A stretch of DNA of 64,000 nt, taken from contig NC_087381.1 in NCBI RefSeq assembly GCF_963675165.1, positions 3,720,001-3,784,000 on the forward strand, written 5' to 3'. The position numbers and the translations under genes are program-made. The notes beneath the pieces were generated by a model that was not told the origin of the DNA, did no database searches, and worked only from the letters and a program-made list of their open reading frames with translations. Origin of the DNA: Halichondria panicea (taxonomy: Eukaryota > Porifera > Demospongiae > Suberitida > Halichondriidae). Shown here piece by piece: positions 47,785-64,000 of this stretch (the first letter of the stretch is position 1; the number at the start of each line of letters is the position of its first letter).

Positions 47785-47955
47785 CCGTAAAACGGGTAAT
47801 TTTCGTGGGTAAGCTGAAAATTTTTACCCACAAAAACCTAGGCGTGGTTCACCGGAACTCAAGCAATGCAGCACGTAACGAAGCTTACTTACGAAACTTA
47901 CTGCTGTTCCAGTTCAATCAATTTTTCACCCCACGAAAACGACCCACTAGACTAT
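47785..47955. mobile_element. MITE, family 2 (copy C)
   Basis: Left end ACCGTAAAACGGGTAATTTT and right end CCCCACGAAAACGACCCACT are imperfect mirror images around CACAAAAACCTAGGCGTGG, the same core as in the copy near 15790. Confidence 0.6.
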
Positions 47956-48683
47956 ACAAAACTAAATTATATCGCTTGATTAGAGGACATGGCATTACAT
48001 GTACAATGTATAGACTGAAAGGTGCACTGAACAGAGTCAATTTAAAGAAGTATATACGCGAGAATGTTTTGCGAGCATCAAACATATGCGAACTTTGCGA
48101 GGGTAATTGATCAATATGCAACAATAAAATCGGATATAAAACCTAAATTAGTACTGGTAATACACAATCCTTGCCAGAGCGCAATATAGTTAGATTGCAA
48201 AGGATCGATTTTTCTGCTGATTTGGCTCATTTGCAAAGGTTTTTCATCAACAAAATACTCTAGATGGTAGATCGAAGTGATGGATCCTGAGACACTATTG
48301 TCCTCTACGCTGATCCAAATCTGCAATATGAGGAATCGCTGTGTATCCTTCCACAAGGAGTGCACATAGTGCATATAATTTAATTTATTATCAAGAGTAT
48401 CTGGATGCTGACTGTGAGGTTTCCCCTCCTGTGCTGATGATAATAGATAGATGATTTAATTGCCAAGCACAGACCAAAACATGCAGTGTGACTAATTATA
48501 TCTAGGTGACTTGCTAATACACAAGTCATCACAATCATGAAGTAGTAGACTGACATAAGAGGCTATAGCGTCAAGAGCAAATGCATGACGTGAGCTAGTG
48601 TACACATAGTTATACATGTCACCTGCAAATCTACATGCAGTTGTAATTGTTGGGACAGAGCCGCTTCACCAATGGAAGGTGAT

Positions 48684-48778
48684 TACCGTATGGCTGGTTA
48701 ATTTTGAGGCACTACATTTTTGCACGCAGTTTTCGAGGATTGATCTCAACCTCGAAAATTGGTTTACTTACGGTATTG
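48684..48778. mobile_element. Short MITE related to families 1 and 2
   Basis: TTACCGTATGGCTGGTTAATTTT at the left and AATTGGTTTACTTACGGTA at the right are partly mirrored, with CGAGG/CCTCG pairing inside. Only about 95 bp remain, so it is a deletion derivative or a distinct small family. Confidence 0.45.
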
Positions 48779-49148
48779 TAAACTAGCTCTCTACTGTTGG
48801 GTTGAACATTCTACGGTTTAAGCAACCTGCTATAATAATTATAATATCATGCAATTATTATAGTGCATCTCAATAATTTATTGTAAAGATTGCTTGCAAT
48901 GTCTGACAGTATTAACAAGATAATAGTGACACAAGTTATATAGCTAGCGTTTATATCTTTATGTGCTACAAAAAAGCAATTTTATAAGAATTATTAAAGT
49001 GGTCGATCATTGTGGTTGATCATCCGAAAATTAAAATTGCAAACTTATTTATTGCAATAGATTTAACGCTACAAATACTTACAATACAAAAATTTGCACC
49101 AACGACAAATACCCGCTATACGGTACAGATGTATTAGGTTTATGAACA

Positions 49149-52100
49149 TTAAACAGTAGTTTGATGAACAGATTGAAGATACTCATACACTTCCTTGTGA
49201 TCATTTTCTCTAGCACAGTCAATGGCAGTTCTTGATAGCTGCATACCAAAGCATTATACATCAGATTGTGCTTAAATGGAGTACGATTAATAATGCTGTC
49301 TCATAGTTACTATAAGAATCCTACTAACAAAAAGGTGGTGGTCAGTGGAGTAAAGCAATAAATGGGCAAGGATGCTTAAGGAGATTCGGTACCTTATGTA
49401 ATTACGGGGGAGATTCAATGCGTGGCTGCATGTGTTCTATATCAATACAGTATAGTACAGTAGACTCTCGTTAATCCGGTCACCCTTGGGACTGCACCTT
49501 GGCCGGAATAGCGAGGTGGATGTATTTCAGGAAATAGCCGCAGCTTAAAAATGACCTTACCTCGAATCTAATGACTAATTTTGCAGTTCTTGTCTCGAGG
49601 ATAATGAAGGATAATGAATCACTCTGCACTCTATTTAAGTCCGGCTGTATAAAACTTAGTTTGGGGAAGCCAGCACTGGCCAGTATACGGAAGAGCGAGT
49701 GGCTGTACTTCAGGGTGAGTTTTGTGCAGTAAACATCTAGCTAGCAATCCGTGCCCAACCAAATGGCTGGTATATCAAGGTGGCCGTACTTCAGAGAACC
49801 GGAATAGCGAGATTCTACTGTATATGGTTTGCAAGAATCCATGCATGTGTGTATACGTAAGTACACACATGCACCACCTTGCCTACAGGTGAAATTTGTA
49901 TTTTATGACACAAGTACGTCGAATACCCAGAATGAAACTAGAGATTTCTGGGCTTTCCAAACAAAAATTTGTAAATATAATTGATATCCTACATGCTAAT
50001 TGTGACACATTTTAATTCAATTAATGTCGCCAAGCTCACACTGTCTTTCATATTGACATCTGCTCCGCTCTTGATGAGAGTGTGCACGATCGCTAAGCAG
50101 CCATAAGAAGAGGCAATTAACAGTGGCGACTGTAATTGCTGCAAATAATAGAGACATGATGCCAGTATGTAATGGCATAACTATACACTTACGTTGTTTT
50201 GAGCATTAACTTCGCCTCCTTTACTGATCAAAACAGTCAAACTTAACGCAGGTCTGTCAGTCTCTTTCTGGACTGTAGCATGCGATGCAATGTGAAGAGC
50301 ATTGTTCCCTTGCTAATTAATTAAGAGAGGAGTTCATTCAATTATAAGTAGATCATCTAGAGGGATAGAGTGTTTGCACTTACATAAATTTCAGCATTTA
50401 CTTTTGCTCCATTGTCAATTAGTGTTTCCACAGTAGTAGAATGATTGTGTTCAACAGCAAACAAAAGAGGCGTTCTTGAGGCCTTCAGAAAATAATTATA
50501 AGTCAGTCACTCATGGTATTGATTAGACTTACTGTATCTTTGACACTGAGGTTAGCTCCATTTTTTATCAAAATCAATGCAGCTGAAGTATGGCCGTTAC
50601 TAGCAGCAAGCATCAAGGGTGTTGAACCACTCTGAGAACACAATCATGCATGTACATAATTAACACTAACTAACACTATAAATTATTTTTTCAAGCACTG
50701 GCTGCTATGGTAATACCTCTGGCACATTTTGTTTTGCACGATCACCAGTGTTAGGGAGCGAATAGGTGCATGATTACATAGTTTAAAGTATATAATTATA
50801 ATGTATAAATACACTGAGAAAAGGTGGATCTGCAGAGCAGTCAAAGTTCACAATCGCTGCTACTTTCTTAACAGCCTTTTTCCCAGGCTGAATTGGTCAT
50901 GGAACGATGTTACTACTTTCTGGCAGTGAATATTTTGTAGCTCTAATTTTTATACTCGATCTCTTAGGTGCCAGAAAGCTAGCACTTAAACCTAGAATAA
51001 TTGTTTACTTGCACTTGTATTTGGATATGGAACAGACAATGAAAGTAACGTAACATACATGGTTCTTTGAATCCACATCTGTTTCATTCTGAAGAAGAAC
51101 GGTGATCACAGAATCATTTCCTTGGCGCGCTGCATCATGAAGGGGACTGTCTCCATCCTTTAAGACAAAAACAGGTGATATCTCACATGAGTATTAATTG
51201 TGGATGTCAGGCGTATAGTGCGTACCTGTACACATAATTATATATGAGGCAGTTATCGTGATTCGATTATAGCCATGAACTACGAAGTAACGGAAGTCTT
51301 TGATTCAAAGCCTTACAGTCAAAACTTTACCTTGTCTTGATCATCGATAATCGCTTTATGTTTTATCAGCGTCTTTACAGTTGATATGTTCCCTTGCCAG
51401 GATGCAAACATAAGAGCTGATCTTGAACGCTACAGTTCAGTAAGATTGCATTACACTTGGCATGAGCGATACCATGGCCATTAGTCAATATACATGCACG
51501 TACCTTATCCTTAAGATTTACATCTCCACCTTTACTAACAAGAAGACTAACAGCATCAGCGTGTCCATGCCAAGCAGCCATCAGTAATGCTGTACGCATG
51601 CTCTGTACAAAATATTACGAACGTACAAGCAGATTTGCAATCATACTACTACCTTATTTTGAGAGTTGACATTGGCACCACAGTGAAGAAGATAATTTAT
51701 GGTATCAAGGTGGCCGTTACGAGATGCTTCAATGAGTGCTGCGTCCTAACGAGAGTGAATAGTGAACAGTATAATCATAGCCTTGTAATAAATGTACTGA
51801 ACTCACATGATTCAATTGTCCTCCTCGACTTGTGAGTAATTTGATAAAGGGTAGTTCCCCATGACAAGCAGCTCCTTCAAGTGGACTGAGGTTACTATTA
51901 CTGACAGATACATTCATGGGCTCAGAGAGTGGCATGTCATTCACAAACACAGTCAGTTCACATTCACCATGCGCACTTGGCATATATAAACCACTGTACA
52001 CACTTGGTAGATGAGGTGTTATGTGCATTGGTAACACTAAGCAATCAGTGCCGTTATGAGAGTGTGATAATAGCCTGCAATGGGCTGTGACTTTTTGTAT

Positions 52101-55100
52101 TGTGTTGATTGGAGAGTCTTTTTCATCAGCTAGAAAAACTTCGAAAGAGGCCACTTTATTCTTAACGGCTTTTTTTGCACCCGAGCCTCTCATGGAGCAA
52201 CAAGGAAGGTGAGGTATGTTCATCACGAACAGTTTATGAGACAACTGGTTCAGTAGATGATCATTCACAAAAACGTCTAGAGTGAATTCGTTCGGAATAC
52301 GAGGTGTGTATGTAAACTCATAATGTCCATGACATTTACTGGGTGTTGCAAAAATATGCTCACTATTCTGTTTACAAGCACTTGTTACTCGAGCCGATAG
52401 AATGTGATCTCCTCCACACAATTCTCCAGCTTCATCTCGAAGAATAACCTTAAAGTCAACTTGGCAATTTACCTCGATCTTGTGCACAGGAAATGACACA
52501 CCTTTAAGTTCACTCTTGGCAAAACATGGCTATAGAGGGGTAGAGTAACGTTTGCTACATCAAAAATTACAATCACACTTACCAGCAGGTTTCGTTTCGT
52601 CTTTAAACTGCGTATATGGCGCTCGATTTCATTCCTGAGTGATATTCTCTTTAGTTTTAGAAGTGCATACTCTGATCTCATATCAGCCAGTTGAATGTTA
52701 CTTTTTGTCAACTCAATTTGTAGTTCAAAGGAATCTAGATTGGGGACTTCATCGCCATCTGAATCTACCGAACGACATCGTTCATAAGAAAAGCTCCTAA
52801 AATTCTTGAGCTTTTCCGATGCATCAATCATTTTTGCTTTCTTCTCAGATAATATGTTGTCAATTCTCTTCACTTTTTCTTTTCGTTTGATCAAAATCTC
52901 CTCTTCCGTAGCAATTTGGGACTGCAGAAAACAAAACCAATACAGGTCATGAAAAAATATTAAAGCATCGAGAGTAGTGACTACGGTCGACAAAGTCTAC
53001 TTGTATATCTAAACTCCCAACATTACAGGTAGATTATATTATGCTGGCATAATTTTGAGCATGTATGACTTACAAGTAGTAGGCACATTTGTGGGTGAGA
53101 AAAAATTAGGCTGGCATAATAGGGCACCTTTAAAACGATTAGGGGCAAACTTTGGAATACAGGTCAGTACTGACTGTAGTAGACTGCTATAAATGAAGTG
53201 AACGTGAGAGCTTCTATAGGATTCTTCCTTGGATTTCAATTTGTGGATTTGCAAAATAATGCTTCGTTCTCGAGTTGCAGTCTCTTCAAAATTGTGTGTA
53301 GCAACATCTGTTGATACATAACTTACTTCGGAGTAGCTCTACACTAGAATGCTAGCTATTGGTGGTAGCTGCAAAACAACCAATCATGCATGGAATTATG
53401 TATCGAGAGCAGTACACTAACGTCATTAGCAGTTGCATTTACACCTATGTAATATAGGCACATTTTTGGGCAAGAATTATGCTGGCATAATGGGTACCTT
53501 TATGTCAATTATGAGAATAATAGGCAAACATGGGAAATGCAGGTCAGTACGAAGTCAGTACTAAGAACATCAATCTGTAGGCCTTATTTATACATTGGGG
53601 GGGGGGGGGGGGTAATTTGCTACATGTGCTTGTGTAGCCTAGCACAGACTGTTAAGCACAGACTGTTATTGAATAATGCATACCTTTACTTCTTTCACAT
53701 ATTTTTTCTGTGAGTAGGATCTTGCTTTCTCTCTTTGCTCTTTCTCAGTTTTGCACGTAAGAGTAGCTTGATATTCATCATCGGCTTTCTGTAATGCTTC
53801 CTCTGTCTCTCGTAGTAGGCTGGACCTCTTTTCCAGCTCAGAAGACTTTTGTGACAAATCGTTCATCAACATACGTATTTGGTTTTTGGTTCTTTTGTAT
53901 TCTTCTTCAGACAAATCCAACCTGTCTTGGAGTTCTTTAACTGAATCACTGTGAAACGAACCATTTAATTCTTCTTCTTTAATGAATTCCGTTCGTATCT
54001 CTATCAGCACGTCATTGGCTTTTCTTTCAAGATGTAATTTCCTTCCCATAAAATCTAAACGCTTTTTTAAGGCATTTCTCTCTTTCTTAACCTCTAGATA
54101 CCGTGTCTTGAGACTTGGAAAATCGTCTTCGATAATTTCTTGGATATCACTACGAACCTCTTTAGAGGCCACCATTGCAGTGTCCCTCAACAATAATTTT
54201 GCATGCTCCACAGCTCCATCAACCTAGTGCAAAGTAAATATCACACAGCATTGAAGCTAATTGGAAATTAACGTAAAATTATTTGACTGCTAACCTCCAA
54301 CACTTTTGGACTACCACAAGCTTTCTCTTCAGGATAAGGGACACCTACACAACAAACGAGACATTCCTTATAAAATATATACCATTAGTATAATTATATA
54401 TACTTATTTACTGGCTAAGCATTGACTGATGTACAACACTTGCTTATACAACAATAAACTAGTTTTCACATTGAATTGCATGCAGAAAAATGCAACAACA
54501 TAAGCCCTTTTTTACACCACTAAAGTACGTCATGACATATACGTTAATATCATTTAAATTGTGAGTATATGTGTCAACATGCAGCTAACTCCAACTTGAA
54601 TTAAAAAGGTGTGCAACATAGGTTAAACTTGAAGCAGAAATACATCATGCAGTGCCTCTCTTTCTGAGGGTACTTCAAATTGTGGTGTAATCCCCTACCC
54701 TACCCCGTGAAGTTAAAACTCACAATATTTTAGGCAGATTGTTCTTGCAAGCTCCCGCTTGTTAACAATACATAGAGCTCGCACAACTCTGTTCCATGAG
54801 ACTTTGGTGTTTCCTTCCAACCACGTAAGGAGTTTTGTGAGAGATTGAATTGCAGAACTAGTTTCCTTTTGGATTCTTTGAATAATGTACGGTGGCACCT
54901 CTAGGTGTATACCAAGATTGTCCCATTCATCTGCTGCTTTTCCAAGTTCTCTAACAAGGTCTGAAAACTTTACATTTCCGCCTGTTACACCAAAATGATA
55001 AGAGTGTATATAATTATATGCAATAATTATTTTCGTATTATTTTCGTATTTGGAAATAATTTATGTGCACTTAACTATGCATAATTCTTATCAGTATTAT

Positions 55101-56620
55101 TATATGTACGTAACTGGTAACTGGTATAATCATAGATTGAAGAGTTAGAGGGATAGGAAACGGTTTGTATCTCGAGTAACATCCGTGCTACGCTGCGGTT
55201 TAATCGAGGCCATCACAACAATATCTATTTCTACACTCAGTGCATAATAAACTACAAGTAACTGTGCTTAGTCCGTGCAACTTCAAGGTCTATACCTATT
55301 GTAGTAGTCATAACCAGCACGCTTACACGTTATATGTTCCAATAGCTCTAAAACAGCCTTGGGAACATATAACTTTATTGGAAAGTCTCTTTTTACTGGG
55401 TGTGGTCAGACGTTAGCAAGTACTACACGTGGCTCATGGACTAGGCGTGTTATAAATTGCTGAAAGAGATGATGTCTCGAGGAAACACAGCTTTGGGAGT
55501 TACCCGGCAAAAATGTGCTTAATAGCCTCGTAACGCGGATATTTTTCGAGGGTCCACTGCAGATTCAATGTAAAATCATCACGTGCACCACTCCGTTTCC
55601 TATCCCTCTAACTGTTCAATTAAAGTATTTCCTAGCAAAATTTAATATCTGGCCACAGAAAGAGTATAGCGATGTTAGTGTGTGTGGGTGGGTGAGGGGG
55701 GGTAACGACTTACATAAACTAGAGCACTAGAGTGCAGGCAAACTTCTTAGCTTGCTTTTATTCGGCAAATTAATAGCAAAAAATTAATAGCAAAATCTGA
55801 AAATAAATAATAAAATTATATTGTTGTGTTGAGGCCATTCATGAGCAGACGCAGACTCAGACTATACACAGACAAACAAACAAAGTAACAGACTACTAAC
55901 CCATGGCCGCCTAGTACCTGTCTTGGAATCGTTGCATCTCGTGTACCATAAGAAAGTTAAACTATTACTATGACTAGTGAGTGATGCATGATCTCATTGT
56001 TACTTTGGGGAATATCTATGAAAACCACAACTGCCAAATAAATAATCACACCTACCAATATCCAGTCGTCCAGAACTTTTATGCTCCATTACACTTGGAA
56101 ATTCGAAGCACAAACTCCTTTTATACATATCAACATAGAACTGTGCGTTGCCTGAAGTAACAAGGTTGATTCTACTTTCGTTATCGGGAGAGCAAAGAAA
56201 CAGTTCCATATCAACTTCCAATGAAGAACTAAACGTATTACGAGTCTCAGCGTCAATTATTGATCTCAATGCTAGACAGATGAGTTGAGACAATCCTTCT
56301 TTTTTTGAAAGTAAAGACTTGACATTATCCAGGATTTTTTGTGGAGGTAAATAGACAGAAAGAATTGGAGCATTCTTATCATAGAAACACTGGACAATTC
56401 TTACATCGAAATCGTCTGAGCTGGTCAAAATGGATGCTATTTTGCTTGCAACAGTAGCCAGCGACACAGACATCTGAAACTCGACACTATGTAGCACTGC
56501 AAACCTGCCATGTCCTCTCACTTCAGTCGGTACTCTGTTTACTGATATCGGGAAACGCAGGGCAAAGAAATCACTATGATATGCTGGACTGGGATACCCT
56601 ATCCCCGATAAATCTCCCAT
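49149..56620 (-). CDS. Death / coiled-coil / filamin / ankyrin multidomain protein
   Basis: Fifteen exons in phase: 56056-56620, 54724-54981, 54295-54344, 53684-54223, 52583-52921, 51807-52529, 51653-51745, 51504-51602, 51331-51429, 51059-51157, 50533-50631, 50384-50482, 50193-50312, 50040-50138, 49149-49238, encoding 1123 aa. Residues 1-188 match no domain I know. Residues 189-274 look like a Death domain (DEWDNLGIHLEVPPYIIQRI, LTKLLTWLEG, SWNRVVRAL). About 292-584 is strong coiled coil. About 585-810 holds two filamin-type Ig units (HYEFTYTPRIPNEFTLDVFV, YSGLYMPSAHGECELTVFV). From 811 on there are nine ankyrin repeats, most encoded by one 99-bp exon each. There is no signal peptide or TM segment, so it is probably a cytosolic scaffold for apoptosis or innate-immune signalling. 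I do not know an animal protein with this order. Confidence 0.85.
49458..49820. mobile_element. MITE with pogo/Tigger-like ends and TA duplication
   Basis: CAGTAGACTCTCGTTAATCC at the left is mirrored by GGAATAGCGAGATTCTACTG at the right, with TA immediately outside both ends. Internal copies of CTGTACTTCAG and GGCCG(T/G)A words recur. The ends and TA target fit Tc1/mariner-pogo-type elements. There is no transposase. It sits in the last intron of the Death/ankyrin gene. A diverged single end lies near 35795 (AATCCGGCCACCC). Confidence 0.75.
53035..53565. repeat. Two diverged copies of an intronic repeat
   Basis: TTATGCTGGCATAAT, GGCACCTTTA/GGTACCTTTA, GGGGCAAAC/AGGCAAAC and ACAGGTCAGTAC/GCAGGTCAGTAC occur in the same order at about 53035-53180 and 53450-53560. 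Both lie in intron 4 of the Death/ankyrin gene and are non-coding. Confidence 0.55.
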
Positions 56621-57085
56621 TATAGTTTATAGATCTACTGAGATGAGTGACCAGTCCTGTTGATCTATACAAAAAATAACACAAAACTCCTTAATTTTTA
56701 TATCACTGTATCACTAGACCTAATTAATATTCTTTAATGTATAAAAAAATCTAAGTACAATGTACATGTATAGATCTCAAAGTCATATCATCAGTCACTA
56801 AACTTACCTGCAATTGTTCTGCTGGCTTCATAACAATTTAATAATAATACATACACTAGATCTAGTATGTGACAGAGGAACACCGCTGCACTATTAATTA
56901 AAATGCAGGAATTCCCCAACATTCCTAAGTGATGATAGCCACCCATTTTGAGGTCAGCACTGCACACAAACACATTATGTAATGCAAGTTAATAAATAAT
57001 AATTATCAAAAGCCTATAAATCTTCTACTCTTGTTTATCACAGCTAATCCTGTGCTGCTCTAGTTTGAAGTTTGAAGCTGGGCAG

Positions 57086-63071
<5,986 letters not shown>

Positions 63072-64000
63072 TGCTCTTAGTAGAAATAGTGAATGCTCTC
63101 TGAAAACTGGAGATGTAGTTCTTAGGGCTGAAAGCAAACCTGCACCAGGAGTCTATAGTCAGGAAGTGACCTTTCCATAGGCCATGTGTACAACCACATA
63201 ATTATAATGATATTCATTAGACTACACCACACGTGAGGCATACATGGGATTTCCCCAACTAGCCTTTTCATCCAGGGCACAATTATGAAAAATGAAAGTG
63301 GTTGGTTTATATGTACGTGCCAGTGGTGCTTTCAGTACTGCTGTACAAGTTGTATGCAGATCAATGTACCCATTACATACAATCATGTAAGAATATTATA
63401 AATTACAACAGCTTGTTGCTATAGCCTCTTCGGTTCTTTTTACAAAAGTACACCTTGATTTATATTTCCACTTATTCAATTGAAGCACTATAAATTAATA
63501 TTATATATAATTATATGCTTGATCAGAAGCTGCGGCTACTAAATGTTTCATTTTGCTGGCAGAGGAGGCTACAATTCCATGAATTCAGAGGCCATTGCCG
63601 GAGTTTGAACAGTCCGTGCAAAAGTGACGGCTCACTAGTACGAGTATGTCTAACTGTTATTATAATGCACAGAGGGAAATTCTTTTTATATCTTGGGCCA
63701 ATTTTTATACCTTGATGAATGGCTAATAATTACCGTATAGTAGGTATAATTATTTCGAGGGTATAAATTTTCGCGGATATAATTTTTGTGGAATAGCGCC
63801 TTTTTGCAGCATGCATGCATGCAATATTCACGGTTAGACACTAATTGATAAGATCTACATGGGAAGTACATGGGAAAAATGCCTCAGAGCAGGTATGCTA
63901 TGGGACTTAGTATACATGCAAATTTACTTAGTATACCTAGTATTCCGTTGTCAAGTAATTGTATTGTAGTCAAGCGGTTTGCGCATGCGCACTAGTATCT
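63072..64000. other. Upstream region of IDH, no further gene seen
   Basis: The part next to 63071 contains an open, presequence-like frame back to a TAG near 63160 and a possible acceptor (GGTGCAG). A MITE-like stretch (ACCGTATAGTAGGTATAATT, TTTTCGCGGATATAATTTTTG) lies at about 63732-63800. A first IDH exon may lie here or beyond the window; I could not identify it. Confidence 0.4.

Larger units (their letters stand above)
45180..49148. other. Intergenic repeat region
   Basis: Apart from the listed tandem duplication and MITEs I see no gene. A short pair of related stretches (TTGGCTCATTTGCAAAGG at about 46209 and 48224) marks another dispersed repeat. A 48111-48374 minus ORF and a 47040-47318 plus ORF look like chance frames. 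GC-rich words near 46470-46560 and 47130-47240 contrast with the AT-rich surroundings. Confidence 0.4.

Noticed and set aside
48111-48374. 87-codon minus ORF with a protein-like composition
   Set aside because: It overlaps a dispersed repeat and has no splice partners or recognisable domain.

Overview
The window looks like nuclear DNA of an early-branching animal, most likely a demosponge. It is AT-rich, with mostly short GT-AG introns (50-900 bp), genes packed on both strands, many short foldback/MITE elements, and protein families that I recall as expanded in sponges (beta-helix/multi-TM surface proteins, type II membrane proteins with a fibrinogen-like stalk, caspase-like proteins of unknown role, Death/ankyrin proteins). 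No taxon-specific marker was available, so this is inference. I assembled gene models by joining exons with consensus splice sites and checking that phase was kept; most are not visible as single ORFs.

Layout. 1-4.1 kb: a type II membrane protein gene with a one-base frame break (minus), then non-coding DNA. 4.1-5.0 kb: a near-perfect 0.86 kb inverted repeat. 6.2-14.9 kb: a complete 15-exon HELZ2-like gene (zinc fingers, UPF1-type helicase, RNB exoribonuclease, second UPF1-type helicase). 15.0-20.3 kb: two tandem SAR1-type genes (minus), the outer one canonical and the inner one with its GTPase motifs destroyed but its reading frame intact. 20.3-30.9 kb: a complete 24-coding-exon SEC24 gene (plus), head-to-head with the canonical SAR1 gene. 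31.1-32.5 kb: a small cupin gene (minus), convergent with SEC24. 32.5-36.5 kb: repeats. 36.6-37.5 kb: an NHL-repeat protein. 37.7-41.2 kb: frame-broken, partly out-of-order exon relics of NUP210 and RNA polymerase I subunit 2, with an intact caspase-like gene on the opposite strand between two relic exons. 41.7-45.2 kb: an intronless 1146-aa beta-helix plus multi-TM surface protein. 45.2-49.1 kb: repeats. 49.1-56.6 kb: a 15-exon gene for a Death / coiled-coil / filamin / ankyrin protein (minus). 57.1-63.1 kb: a complete 13-exon NADP-dependent isocitrate dehydrogenase (minus).

Functional links. SAR1 and SEC24 both act in COPII coat assembly at the ER. Here they share a promoter interval of a few hundred bases that contains a perfect CRE palindrome, so they are probably co-regulated. 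The HELZ2-like gene, the Death/ankyrin gene and the caspase-like gene are candidates for immune or stress functions, but nothing in the sequence ties them together. Mobile elements sit mostly in introns and intergenic gaps; one landed 12 bases inside an intron of SEC24 and left the splice donor intact.
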